Shown piece after piece: positions 1 to 9,966 of a DNA stretch of 32,615 nucleotides (within the stretch, counting starts at the first letter, position 1; each line of letters opens with the position of its first letter). A program made the translations under genes and the position numbers. The stretch comes from an uncultured Spirochaetia bacterium (GTDB taxonomy: Bacteria > Spirochaetota > UBA4802 > JAGODF01): NCBI GenBank assembly GCA_937967705.1, contig CALCJG010000227.1, forward strand, positions 1 to 32,615. Reading direction: 5' to 3'. The notes under the pieces were generated by a model. The model had not been told where the DNA came from. It saw nothing but the letters and a program-made list of their open reading frames with translations, and did no database searches.

Positions 1-38
1 AATGGTCATGAAGTAATCATCCCAACTGGGTCGTTGAC

Positions 39-644
39 TCATAAATCAACCTCATATTTGAAATTAAGATATGTTGATACCGGTTCCCCGGAATTGAGTG
101 TAATCACTGCCTGAAGGGGGATATGCCTCACATCAAGCGGTATAAGGGATTTCTGCTGGGGAATGATGCATTGAGGGTTTTCCAGAGCAAAGGTGCGGAT
201 AACTTCGCGATCCAGGGATTTCATAAAGGATTTGGCCTCCTGTGTTTTCAAAAGCAGTATACCCGGCTTTTCACCCACTTCGAATGTAGTGATGGTCTGA
301 TCCATGTATTTTATCTTTACGGTAAGTATCGAAAGCCCCTTAAAGGGCAGGGTGATGTCTTTTAGGCTGTTGGAATTGATGGTGAGGGAGAAAATATACT
401 GATCCGATTTTTTCCTGCGGGAGACGGTATAACGGAAACTGGCATTCCTGTAGCTCAGGCTCGTTGTAAAATAGGGACTATCGGAATGCTCTGATTTGAA
501 AAGATAGATGATAGTCAGGACAAGAAGGAGATTTATGAAAAGAAGGAACCCGGGAACTTTCCTCTTATTCGATGGCCGTTTCTCTTTCTTATCAGAATAG
601 ATTCTGTCAAGAAGCTCTTTTGTCAGTGGACTCTTTGGTTCCAT
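39..644 (-). CDS. Membrane-anchored protein of unknown function
   Basis: I do not recognise this family. The protein is about 201 residues from the ATG at 644. A short basic cytoplasmic N-terminus (rich in K/R, about residues 20-30) is followed by one hydrophobic segment (about 32-49), then a mostly beta-rich, extracytoplasmic-looking domain of about 150 residues with no cysteines likely to be catalytic. The frame stays open upstream to a TTG at 674, but I chose the ATG at 644 because the strand reads AGGTG five bases before it, and the longer form only adds a weak leader. It is transcribed divergently from enolase, so the two share the 271-base spacer at 645-915. Real coding is supported by the ribosome site, the membrane segment and the lack of a better overlapping frame. 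The function is unknown. Confidence 0.72.
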   Translation of the reverse strand: MEPKSPLTKELLDRIYSDKKEKRPSNKRKVPGFLLFINLLLVLTIIYLFKSEHSDSPYFTTSLSYRNASFRYTVSRRKKSDQYIFSLTINSNSLKDITLPFKGLSILTVKIKYMDQTITTFEVGEKPGILLLKTQEAKSFMKSLDREVIRTFALENPQCIIPQQKSLIPLDVRHIPLQAVITLNSGEPVSTYLNFKYEVDL

Positions 645-779
645 ATTCACCTGGTTTAATGAAAACCGTAACAATTAACAATTTTACCAGAAATAAGATT
701 ATTGTAAACGACTTTCCCTGTCAATCAACTCTAAGGACTCTGCGGAAAAACTTATAGTAACGAAAATTATAATCAGAAA

Positions 780-900
780 ATTTACTTGATCTTTTGATCA
801 GAATGTGTTTGACTTGTAAAGTCGCAAATCATGTGTTTGATTGCCGGTATCATTGATCTCCTCGATTATTGGAATCGGAATACATTATACTTGATCAATA
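780..900 (+). promoter_or_regulatory. enolase upstream control region
   Basis: The best -10 hexamer is TATACT at 886-891, which would start transcription near 898, just ahead of the ribosome site. No good -35 is visible. The region holds four copies of TTGATC (786-791, 794-799, 853-858, 891-896), a 10-bp direct repeat ATGTGTTTGA at 803-812 and 831-840, and a small dyad GACTT/AAGTC at 811-823. A second isolated TATAAT lies at 768-773. The repeats are seen directly. A regulator-binding role is inferred. Confidence 0.35.
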
Positions 901-903
901 TGA

Positions 904-2632
<1,729 letters not shown>

Positions 2633-2708
2633 GTGGGGCCGAAAACTCCCACTGTTTGCGGAAACATGATAACCGGATGGGTCTTCCTTATCCCTATATA
2701 CAATCAAA

Positions 2709-3269
2709 ATGAAAATTGAATATCAGAAAACCACTCAAGAGGACGAGAATGTCATCAAAAGGCAGTTAAATGCTGCCCATGTACGCTCTATGGGGATTGT
2801 TGAAAAATGCCGTCATGGATATCCGCGAATAATCCTTCTCTCACCCATGGCAAGTCTCAATAATGAGGAGATTAATTACGAGGCCATCAGCAACGTCTTT
2901 TGGCTGACTTGTCCCTATCTGAATGACAGGATACACCGTATAGAATCTGACGGATTATCGGTCAGAATATCCGATTTCGTTCATAATGACCTGATGTTTC
3001 GTGGTATAATGAACAGGGCACATGCGCATTTTTATTATCTACGAAAAAATCTGTTCCAGGATTATTTTAAAACTTCGTTGCCAGAAAGCAAAATGAGGGT
3101 TTTCAACACGGGAATCGGGGGAAGCCGCGACGTTAATTCCCTGAAATGTCTGCATATCCAGTATTGCCATTATAGAGTCTTCACGGAAAACATAACGGGC
3201 AGAATTATATCGGAGTTGCTAAACAACGTCATTGATTGTAAAGGGGTGATTTGTAAACATGCAGGTTAA
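2709..3269 (+). CDS. DUF501 family protein
   Basis: Matches the uncharacterised DUF501 family (186 residues; function unknown). Family-like landmarks are CRHGYPR (34-40), FWLTCPYLN (64-72), HFYYLR (107-112), GIGG (135-138) and the Cys/His-rich KCLHIQYCHYR (146-156), followed by NITG (161-164) where the family has NPVG. In mycobacteria the order eno - FtsB-like - DUF501 - ppx is known, so the same three-gene order here, in a different phylum, supports the call and hints at a role tied to envelope or division. There is no clear ribosome site before the ATG, and a 76-base gap separates it from ftsB. Its last 11 bases overlap the next gene. The conserved Cys and His residues could bind metal, but that is inference. 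Confidence 0.82.
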   Translation: MKIEYQKTTQEDENVIKRQLNAAHVRSMGIVEKCRHGYPRIILLSPMASLNNEEINYEAISNVFWLTCPYLNDRIHRIESDGLSVRISDFVHNDLMFRGIMNRAHAHFYYLRKNLFQDYFKTSLPESKMRVFNTGIGGSRDVNSLKCLHIQYCHYRVFTENITGRIISELLNNVIDCKGVICKHAG

Positions 3270-3900
3270 GTCGGCTCAGATTATCTCTATCAAAAAACTG
3301 AAAAAGGACGGTTCTTTCGGCACCGATATTATTCAGCGGATTATTGAGGCATTACTGAATAATCAGAATGTGCTTATGCCCATCGATAACGTTTACGGCA
3401 TAGCAGGTTTAAACCTTAATGATTTGCAGGAAAGATTCTCCTTCGATAATACGACGAATCATGATCATATGGAGTGCCTCATATCTTCCTTCCGCATGCT
3501 GGATGACATTGCGGATTATAGTAAATCGGATTATGATTTTCTAAACAGGATATGGCCGGGCGAAGTGAGCGTTGTCTTTAACTGTAAAAATGGCCTTAAG
3601 AAGAAGAAACCATTAAAGGTCCGGTATCCCAAAACGCGATTTTTCCAGTATGTTGTAGAGGAAATTAATAAACCCCTATACTATTTACCTGCGCTGAAGG
3701 ATTTTAATAAACCGGTTTATAAAAAAAGTGAACTTATTAAATATTACGGGGACAGAGCCGATTGTATGGTGCTAATCGATGAGCTGTGCAAAAAACACCC
3801 TTTGCCCACATTGATTGATATTAAAGACGGAAAGCTGATGATCCTCCATGAAGGAAAAATCTCCTCGGACGAAATCAAATCGCTCTATTTTTTAGGTTGA
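3259..3900 (+). CDS. Degenerate YrdC/Sua5-like protein
   Basis: Resembles the YrdC/Sua5 (TsaC) family, which makes threonylcarbamoyl-AMP for the t6A tRNA modification. Recognisable parts are LMPIDNVYGIAG (39-50, family PTDTVYGL), the IWPGEVSVVF block (98-107), KVRYPKTRFF (120-129) and the closing TLIDIKDGKLMILHEGK (184-200). The functional motifs are altered. The KxR segment that contacts ATP is replaced by TNHDHMECLI. The TSAN motif is replaced by YLPALKDFNKP (142-151). The protein is therefore probably not an active TsaC, and a true one should exist elsewhere. The ATG at 3259 overlaps the DUF501 gene by 11 bases, and AAGGGG lies upstream. The 3' end overlaps the convergent gene on the minus strand by nine bases. 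The fold call is moderately confident and the loss of function is inferred. Confidence 0.78.
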   Translation: MQVKSAQIISIKKLKKDGSFGTDIIQRIIEALLNNQNVLMPIDNVYGIAGLNLNDLQERFSFDNTTNHDHMECLISSFRMLDDIADYSKSDYDFLNRIWPGEVSVVFNCKNGLKKKKPLKVRYPKTRFFQYVVEEINKPLYYLPALKDFNKPVYKKSELIKYYGDRADCMVLIDELCKKHPLPTLIDIKDGKLMILHEGKISSDEIKSLYFLG

Positions 3901-4722
3901 ATACTCCTCAGCCCCCATAGTGAAGAATATATGCTTAATTCCGAACAACTTCACATAACCTTTTGCAGATATATTCAAATGGAATGGTGATATTTTCATA
4001 CTGACCCAATCCCTTCTTGCCATGATTTTCTTGCCCATTTTATCAGCAGCATAGCAATATGCACCATTGTCAGTTGTTACTAATAGAAAATAATTGTTTT
4101 TTTGATGTAGTGATCCGGAGCTTGGAAAAAAATCAATGACCGAATAGAATATCCCCCCATGCTCCACCGAAACGATCTGATCTCTTTCGTGATACTGTGT
4201 CTTGGCAGATCTGGCTTCAATAATTTCAATTTCAGCAAATGGGGTAATGAACCAGGAATTTTTCCTTTGAAAGGTGATCCATTTGAAGGGAAGGATCGTC
4301 TCAGCATCCTTCAGATTATTTCGTGATCTCGATGGATTCTTATGCAGACATTGTTTTTTTTCTTGATTCTGCCTAAAACCCTCCTCCCGTAATTCCGTCA
4401 CCTTCTGATGCAGATAGTAAATGACATTGAAATTTATCCCTTCGTGCGTGTACCGTTTATAATATTCCTTCAAGGTTGCCCTGAGTTTATATAAGTATTC
4501 TATTCCATTAAGATTATTGAAGCTGGAATAGAGGGAAATGAGGACGTCGATATGATCGAGAAGGGCGTCATAGAGGCCTTGGAAGTCCCGGTATTCATTT
4601 TCCAGTTTAAAGAGAAACTGTTCAATCGTATGAGTTAGCTCTTCAATTGAATGGAAACTGTTTTGCCAGAAATCCGCGACGAGATGAGTTTTATCCAGAA
4701 ACTGTTTCATGTGTGATATCAT
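3892..4722 (-). CDS. Unknown protein, possibly CheW-like
   Basis: Not clearly recognised. The 276-residue protein is soluble, with no signal or membrane segment. The first 120 residues look helical (leucine, glutamate and tyrosine rich). A short polar linker with several K/R follows. The last 125 residues could be a beta-rich CheW-like fold: FITPFAEIEIIEA (about 158-170) resembles the first CheW strands, IVSVEHGGIFYSVIDF resembles the G-x-RG-x-hPVIDL turn, and YFLLVTTDNGAYCYAADKMGK resembles the strand-turn-strand that ends at the VD motif. This reading is tentative, since no invariant residue proves it. The start could be the ATG at 4722 or the one at 4710, and neither has a good ribosome site. 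The 3' end overlaps the convergent YrdC-like gene. It is an orphan in this window. Confidence 0.7.
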   Translation of the reverse strand: MISHMKQFLDKTHLVADFWQNSFHSIEELTHTIEQFLFKLENEYRDFQGLYDALLDHIDVLISLYSSFNNLNGIEYLYKLRATLKEYYKRYTHEGINFNVIYYLHQKVTELREEGFRQNQEKKQCLHKNPSRSRNNLKDAETILPFKWITFQRKNSWFITPFAEIEIIEARSAKTQYHERDQIVSVEHGGIFYSVIDFFPSSGSLHQKNNYFLLVTTDNGAYCYAADKMGKKIMARRDWVSMKISPFHLNISAKGYVKLFGIKHIFFTMGAEEYST

Positions 4723-5086
4723 TCAATGAATTGGGCATGAATAAATACTCTAATAATAATGCAATAATGGATATCCGGATAAGTCAATACTTTCTTTACT
4801 TGATAATAAAATCAACATTTATGGTTGGATGGATTCATCTCCTGCCATAGGGACGGGACATGCATCTAAAGAGTTGGGATTGCTCATAGTTTCTGATGTA
4901 TCTCTTGAAAAGTTTAATGTGAATTAACGATATAAAAAAACTGTAATTTATGCATTCTATGTAGTATACTAAATGTAAGTTAGTTCCTGATAAAGTCTGT
5001 ATCATGGGATTGCAGCCATTAGTAAAATTATAATAAATATATACATTTTCTTTGCGGGATATAATTACTTTAACAGGAGATGACCC
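4723..5086 (+). promoter_or_regulatory. nifJ upstream region with weak promoter
   Basis: No gene is supported in these 364 bases, only short open frames without ribosome sites. The best promoter candidate has -35 CTGTAA (4941-4946, three of six) and -10 TATACT (4965-4970) with an 18-base spacer. This gives an untranslated leader of about 110 bases before nifJ. A perfect 10-bp palindrome TATCCGGATA lies at 4772-4781. I see no strong hairpin in the leader. Confidence 0.3.
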
Positions 5087-8000
5087 ATGGCCGGAAAAAA
5101 GATCAAGAAATCGATGGATGGAAACATGGCAGCTGCTCATGTGGCCTATGCTTTTACTGAAGTGGCCGCCATTTATCCCATCACACCTTCCTCTCCCATG
5201 GCCGAACATATTGATGAGTGGTCTGCAGGCGGACGGACAAATATATTCGGCAACCTTGTCAAAGTGGTGGAAATGCAGTCAGAGGCCGGGGCGGCTGCCG
5301 CATTGCATGGATCTCTGCAGGCGGGAAGCCTGAGCAGTACTTTTACGGCTTCTCAGGGACTTTTGCTCATGATTCCCAATATGTACAAGATGGCAGGAGA
5401 GTTGCTTCCGGCGGTTTTTCATGTTTCAGCAAGGAGTTTGGCAACACATGCCCTCTGTATATTCGGGGACCATTCCGATATTTATGCCACAAGACAGACC
5501 GGCTTTGCGCTTCTGGCCAGCGGAAGCGTTCAGGAGGTGATGGATCTGGCTGGCGTGGCTCATGCGGCTGCACTGAAATCAAGGATTCCCTTCCTGCATT
5601 TTTTTGATGGTTTCAGGACCTCCCACGAAATTCAAAAAATCGAGGTTATTGATTATCAGGATTTGGCCGGGATGATCGATCATAAAGCCTTGGAAAAATT
5701 CCGAAGCAATTCCATGAATCCCGAGAATCCCGTCACCCGGGGCACTTCTCAAAATCCTGATGTCTTTTTTCAGACGCGGGAGGCTTCCAATCTCTATCAT
5801 GATGCTGTTCCCGATATAGTAAATCAAACAATGCTGGACTTCAGTAAAATTACCGGACGTGAATATCAGCCGTTTAAATATTATGGTGCTTCCGATGCGG
5901 AAAGTATTATTATCTCCATGGGTTCCGTAACGGAAACCATTGCGGAAACGGTTGATTATCTTCTCTCCCAGGGAAATAAGGTGGGTATGGTTTCCGTGCA
6001 TCTCTACAGACCGTTTTCTCCAAAATATTTACTGGAAGCCATACCCAAGTCCGTTAAAAGGATCGCCGTACTTGATAGAACAAAGGAACCGGGTTCGAAT
6101 GGTGAGCCGCTCTATCTGGATGTGAGAAATGCATTTTATGGAAAAACCGATGTCCCCCTGATTGTCGGCGGTCGTTACGGTCTGGGATCAAAAGACACCA
6201 ATGCCGGTGACATCCTGGCAGTTTATGAGAATTTGAAAGCTGCTGAGCCCAAAGATGGATTTACAATCAGCATCATAGATGATGTCACTTATAAATCCCT
6301 GCCTTCCCGGGAACCGAAAACGCTGGCTCCATCAGGAACCTTCGCGGCGAAATTCTGGGGGATTGGGGCTGACGGTACCGTAGGTGCCAATAAGAACTCT
6401 TTGAAGATCATTGGGGATACAACAGAAAAGTATGCACAGGCCTATTTCGCCTATGACGCAAAGAAATCCGGCGGGGTTACCATATCCCATCTGAGGTTTG
6501 GAGATTCGCCGATCAAATCCACCTATCTGATCAATCATCCACAGTTCGTTGCCTGCCATGTACCAGCTTATATTTATCAGTATGATGTATTGCAGGGGCT
6601 CAACAGGGGGGGGACCTTCCTGCTGAACAGTATATGGGATGAGAGGGAAATAAAGGAGAAACTGCCGGATTCAATGAAAAGGTATCTGGCGGAGATGGAG
6701 ATAAAGTTTTATATCATAAACGCAACGAAAATTGCCGAGGAATTGGGTTTGGGCACCCGAACGAACAGTATAATGCAGGCTGCATTTTTTAAATTAGCCG
6801 ATGTCATCGCCTATGATGATGCCGATAAGCAGATGAAGGAAGCCGTAAAAAAGACCTACGGGCACAAAGGGGATAATATCGTAAAAATGAACTATTCTGC
6901 CATTGATCTGGGCGGCGAGGGTATTATAAGAATTGATGTGCCTGAGGAGTGGAAAAGCATTACGGCTGTTCCATATAAGTCCGTCGGTGATAAGCCGGAT
7001 TTTATTGAGAAAATAGCCGATCCCATGAACCGGCAGGAAGGGCATCTACTCCCTGTCAGTGCATTTTACGAGTGGGCGGATGGAACCTATCCCCCGGGAA
7101 CTACTGCATACGAAAAGAGAGGAATTGCGGTCAACGTTCCTGAGTGGCAGCCGGCAAACTGTATACAATGCAATCAGTGCGCCTATGTATGTCCCCATGC
7201 TGTGATTAGACCGTTCCTCCTTGATGAAGAGGAGGTGGCAATAATGCCTGCCAATACTCAGGTCATAGATGCCAAGGGAAAAGGGCTGGAGGGACTTAAG
7301 TTTAAAATACAGGTGAGTGTTCTCGATTGTACCGGATGCGGCAATTGTGCTGATACATGCCCTGCCAGGGAGAAGGCTCTCATTATGAAACCCCTGGAAT
7401 CACAAAGGGAAGAGATCCCCAGGTGGGAGTATTTCAGCACTAAGGTCTCGTACAAGGATAAACTGATGCCCAGAAACACGGTCAAGGGGAGCCAGTTCTG
7501 CAGGCCATTATTTGAGTTTTCCGGTGCCTGCGCCGGGTGTGGTGAAACACCTTATATAAAGCTTATAACTCAATTATTCGGTGACCGGATGATGATTGCC
7601 AATGCAACCGGCTGTTCTTCCATATATGGGGGATCAGCGCCATCTACACCCTACTGTAAGAATGAGAAGGGATGCGGTCCTGCATGGAACAATTCCCTGT
7701 TCGAGGATGCTGCGGAATTCGGTTTTGGTATGATGATCGGTATTTCTCATATGCGCAAACGAATCGAGGATTATGCAGAAAAATGTATTCAGGGGAATGT
7801 CTCATCGGAGCTGAAGGAAGCATTGATGAAATGGATTGAGAATAAAAATGATTCTGAAAACTCCAGGGAAATCACTGATACTCTTACTCTATTGCTGGAA
7901 AAAACGGATCATCCATATGCCCGGGAAATACTTAATCTTAAACAGTATCTGATAAAGAAATCGGTATGGTCCTTCGGAGGAGACGGATGGGCTTACGATA

Positions 8001-8614
8001 TCGGTTATGGTGGTCTGGATCATGTTCTGGCCTCTGGGGAGGATATTAATCTGCTAGTGTTGGACACCGAGGTCTATTCCAATACCGGGGGGCAGTCATC
8101 CAAGGCAACCCCGATGGCGGCTGTCGCAAAATTTGCCGCAGCAGGGAAGAGGATACGTAAAAAGGATCTTGGTTTGATGGCTACCACTTATGGATATGTT
8201 TATGTGGCTCAGGTCGCCATGGGAGCCAGTCAGGCACAATACATCCGTGCCCTGACGGAAGCTGAGGCGTATCCGGGCCCCTCTTTGATCATTGCTTATG
8301 CCCCCTGTATAAATCATGGTTTGCGCTCCGGCATGGGTAAGACTCAACAGGAAGAGAAAAATGCCGTTGAATGCGGCTATTGGCACCTCTGGAGATATAA
8401 TCCTCAACTGGAAAAAGAAGGTAAAAACCCATTCATCCTGGATTCAAAGGAGCCAAAATGGGAAAAATTTCAGGAGTTTCTGAAAGGGGAGGTCCGCTAT
8501 ACATCATTAAAGGAATCCTTTCCGGAAGTTGCGGATAACCTTTTTAAAGCAGCGGAAGATAATGCCCGTTGGCGGTATGCACAGTATAAACGCCTGTCAG
8601 AAATCATTTATTGA
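5087..8614 (+). CDS. nifJ: Pyruvate:ferredoxin (flavodoxin) oxidoreductase
   Basis: Oxidatively decarboxylates pyruvate with CoA to acetyl-CoA and CO2, passing electrons to ferredoxin or flavodoxin; cytoplasmic and typical of anaerobes. At 1175 residues it is the full-length single-chain form with all domains fused. The N-terminal pyruvate/TPP domain carries EVAAIYPITPSSPMAEH (about 25-41). Two [4Fe-4S] motifs lie in the ferredoxin-like domain, Cys692-695-698-702 and Cys748-751-754-758. The third cluster is held by CAGCG, the Cys of NATGCSS and a late Cys in YAPCINHG. The C-terminal TPP domain has GGDGWAYDIGYGGLDH (GDG at 965-967) and VYSNTGGQSSK. AGGAGA precedes the ATG at the usual distance. 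It is a stand-alone gene with no ferredoxin gene next to it. All catalytic motifs look intact. Confidence 0.99.
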   Translation: MAGKKIKKSMDGNMAAAHVAYAFTEVAAIYPITPSSPMAEHIDEWSAGGRTNIFGNLVKVVEMQSEAGAAAALHGSLQAGSLSSTFTASQGLLLMIPNMYKMAGELLPAVFHVSARSLATHALCIFGDHSDIYATRQTGFALLASGSVQEVMDLAGVAHAAALKSRIPFLHFFDGFRTSHEIQKIEVIDYQDLAGMIDHKALEKFRSNSMNPENPVTRGTSQNPDVFFQTREASNLYHDAVPDIVNQTMLDFSKITGREYQPFKYYGASDAESIIISMGSVTETIAETVDYLLSQGNKVGMVSVHLYRPFSPKYLLEAIPKSVKRIAVLDRTKEPGSNGEPLYLDVRNAFYGKTDVPLIVGGRYGLGSKDTNAGDILAVYENLKAAEPKDGFTISIIDDVTYKSLPSREPKTLAPSGTFAAKFWGIGADGTVGANKNSLKIIGDTTEKYAQAYFAYDAKKSGGVTISHLRFGDSPIKSTYLINHPQFVACHVPAYIYQYDVLQGLNRGGTFLLNSIWDEREIKEKLPDSMKRYLAEMEIKFYIINATKIAEELGLGTRTNSIMQAAFFKLADVIAYDDADKQMKEAVKKTYGHKGDNIVKMNYSAIDLGGEGIIRIDVPEEWKSITAVPYKSVGDKPDFIEKIADPMNRQEGHLLPVSAFYEWADGTYPPGTTAYEKRGIAVNVPEWQPANCIQCNQCAYVCPHAVIRPFLLDEEEVAIMPANTQVIDAKGKGLEGLKFKIQVSVLDCTGCGNCADTCPAREKALIMKPLESQREEIPRWEYFSTKVSYKDKLMPRNTVKGSQFCRPLFEFSGACAGCGETPYIKLITQLFGDRMMIANATGCSSIYGGSAPSTPYCKNEKGCGPAWNNSLFEDAAEFGFGMMIGISHMRKRIEDYAEKCIQGNVSSELKEALMKWIENKNDSENSREITDTLTLLLEKTDHPYAREILNLKQYLIKKSVWSFGGDGWAYDIGYGGLDHVLASGEDINLLVLDTEVYSNTGGQSSKATPMAAVAKFAAAGKRIRKKDLGLMATTYGYVYVAQVAMGASQAQYIRALTEAEAYPGPSLIIAYAPCINHGLRSGMGKTQQEEKNAVECGYWHLWRYNPQLEKEGKNPFILDSKEPKWEKFQEFLKGEVRYTSLKESFPEVADNLFKAAEDNARWRYAQYKRLSEIIY

Positions 8615-8674
8615 AAACTGGTTTCGATTTGGATAAAAAACGAGAATTTGCACTGAGTGTCATTGGATAAGCTG

Positions 8675-9694
8675 TTATAAGTGATCCACGATGAATTGTT
8701 TGAGGATTCGTGCACCTGCTTCAGAGATATCCATGAATTTCAAGGTGTAATAGTGCGTGTTCTCTTCGTGAATAGTTTTATCAGCTATCACTTTTGATGT
8801 GATTCCCATTTTGAAATCGGAAATTTCAAAGTTGATGATATAGTTCAATTTATAGTCAATGGATTGATTTAGTCTTATAACGGTTTCATTTTCATTAATT
8901 TTGAAGATGTTGCCGTAAACGTCTTTATGCTTTTCCTGTTCGGCAATCGGAAGTCCGTCTTTAACTGGAATGAGTCTGCAGGGCAACATGACCTCTATGT
9001 ACGGGTGCCGTACTTCTTTTCCACGGACAACTGTATCTGGCATGACTATTTTTAGAAACTGTGTATCGTTCGAGATGATCTGGGCATCGAAGGTATATTC
9101 GGCATCTCCGGTCCTCCAGATATAACCTTTTATGGGCTTGCCTGCAAGGTTTTGCAGATTTCTGGGATGTCTGAATAATTGCAACGTGATGCTGTTCTCT
9201 TCTTTGTTTATCAACTTGCCGATATAAACATCCTTGTTTTCCACTACGAAACAGAGAAGAATGTTATCCTCAATGTCATGTATGGTTTCCAGAGGTTTTT
9301 TATAAGTTGTGAAGTGATAGATCTTTTCATATGTGATAATGATGTCTTTACAGATTGCGGAAAGGGACTCCTCATTCTCATTCTTATCGCGAAGATATTG
9401 AAGAAAAGAACCGATGGATGACTCAAAATAGACAGCATTGTCAAGAATTTTATTAGGATCCTTCAAACCCAGGTTCTCGATGACTCCGCTGAGGATCTTG
9501 AACTGATAATTTGTCAGTCCGAGTTGTTTGGTTTTAAAGAGAAAAAGCTGTTGTTCATGGATGATTCTACGGTTAAGAATGTAATTGTAGCGAAGAAGCA
9601 GAAGAAATGCAGTAATGACTGCAATTATCAGCAGGATGATGAGTATTTGGGTTAAATCAGGTGTTGGCCAGTCGAATCCGAATATTGTTTTCAT
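8675..9694 (-). CDS. Membrane-anchored YcgR/PilZ-like protein
   Basis: Looks like a PilZ-type protein with a YcgR-like N-terminal domain, a family that often links cyclic di-GMP to motility or surface behaviour. The 339 residues contain a membrane helix at about 16-35, a helical region to about 145, a beta-rich YcgR-N-like domain (about 147-222) and a PilZ-like domain from the boundary segment RGKEVR (224-229), closing with YTLKFMDISEAGARILKQFI. The c-di-GMP signature is imperfect: RxxxR is not cleanly present, and the DxSxxG strand position reads FKINENETVIR (264-274). Cyclic di-GMP binding is therefore doubtful. The late DISEAG lies in the terminal helix, not at the ligand motif. The ATG at 9694 follows AGAGAA. 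It converges with nifJ, with a 60-base gap and no clear terminator. Confidence 0.78.
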   Translation of the reverse strand: MKTIFGFDWPTPDLTQILIILLIIAVITAFLLLLRYNYILNRRIIHEQQLFLFKTKQLGLTNYQFKILSGVIENLGLKDPNKILDNAVYFESSIGSFLQYLRDKNENEESLSAICKDIIITYEKIYHFTTYKKPLETIHDIEDNILLCFVVENKDVYIGKLINKEENSITLQLFRHPRNLQNLAGKPIKGYIWRTGDAEYTFDAQIISNDTQFLKIVMPDTVVRGKEVRHPYIEVMLPCRLIPVKDGLPIAEQEKHKDVYGNIFKINENETVIRLNQSIDYKLNYIINFEISDFKMGITSKVIADKTIHEENTHYYTLKFMDISEAGARILKQFIVDHL

Positions 9695-9720
9695 AATTCT
9701 CTAATAAAAAATAATTGCAA

Positions 9721-9826
9721 AAACCCGCGAATGCCGTGTAGGTAATAATTTTTGAACCTGTTTACACAGGTGGGTTTCCTCATGTTGAATTCAACCTTCT
9801 CTCGTGAAAGAGTATGGTTTTCTTGA
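9721..9826. other. Structured intergenic region (competing hairpins, palindrome)
   Basis: This spacer separates the divergent PilZ-like and radical SAM genes and is unusually rich in dyads. ACCTGT and ACAGGT (9756-9761, 9766-9771) form a perfect hairpin with a TTAC loop. It is flanked by AAACCC (9721-9726) and GGGTTT (9772-9777). GTGTAGGT (9736-9743) can pair instead with ACC at 9756-9758 and TACAC at 9763-9767, which excludes the first hairpin. A 12-bp perfect palindrome GTTGAATTCAAC lies at 9784-9795. These pairings are visible in the sequence. A regulatory RNA or operator role is only a suggestion. Confidence 0.45.
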
Positions 9827-9854
9827 ACAGATTTAGAATCCCTTTTCATATAAT
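9823..9854 (+). promoter_or_regulatory. Candidate promoter of radical SAM gene
   Basis: A perfect -10 TATAAT lies at 9849-9854. The nearest -35-like hexamer is TTGAAC (9823-9828) or TGAACA (9824-9829), giving a long 19-20 base spacer. The predicted start is near 9861, leaving a leader of about 105 bases. Confidence 0.35.
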
Positions 9855-9966
9855 ATTGGTACAAAAATGTTGATACCTATCTCGAGCATCGCAGGCTATA
9901 CTCAAATAAACAACAGAGAAGACATAATTTCAACTATTTTTTACAAGTTAAACGGGGATGTGAGTC

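Noticed and set aside
1..38. Possible end of another gene at the left edge
   Set aside because: Plus-strand frame is open for 38 codons but runs antisense into a better-supported gene, and nothing is recognised.
786..800. FNR-like site TTGAT-N-ATCA before eno
   Set aside because: The spacing between half sites is six, not four, so it does not fit the FNR consensus.
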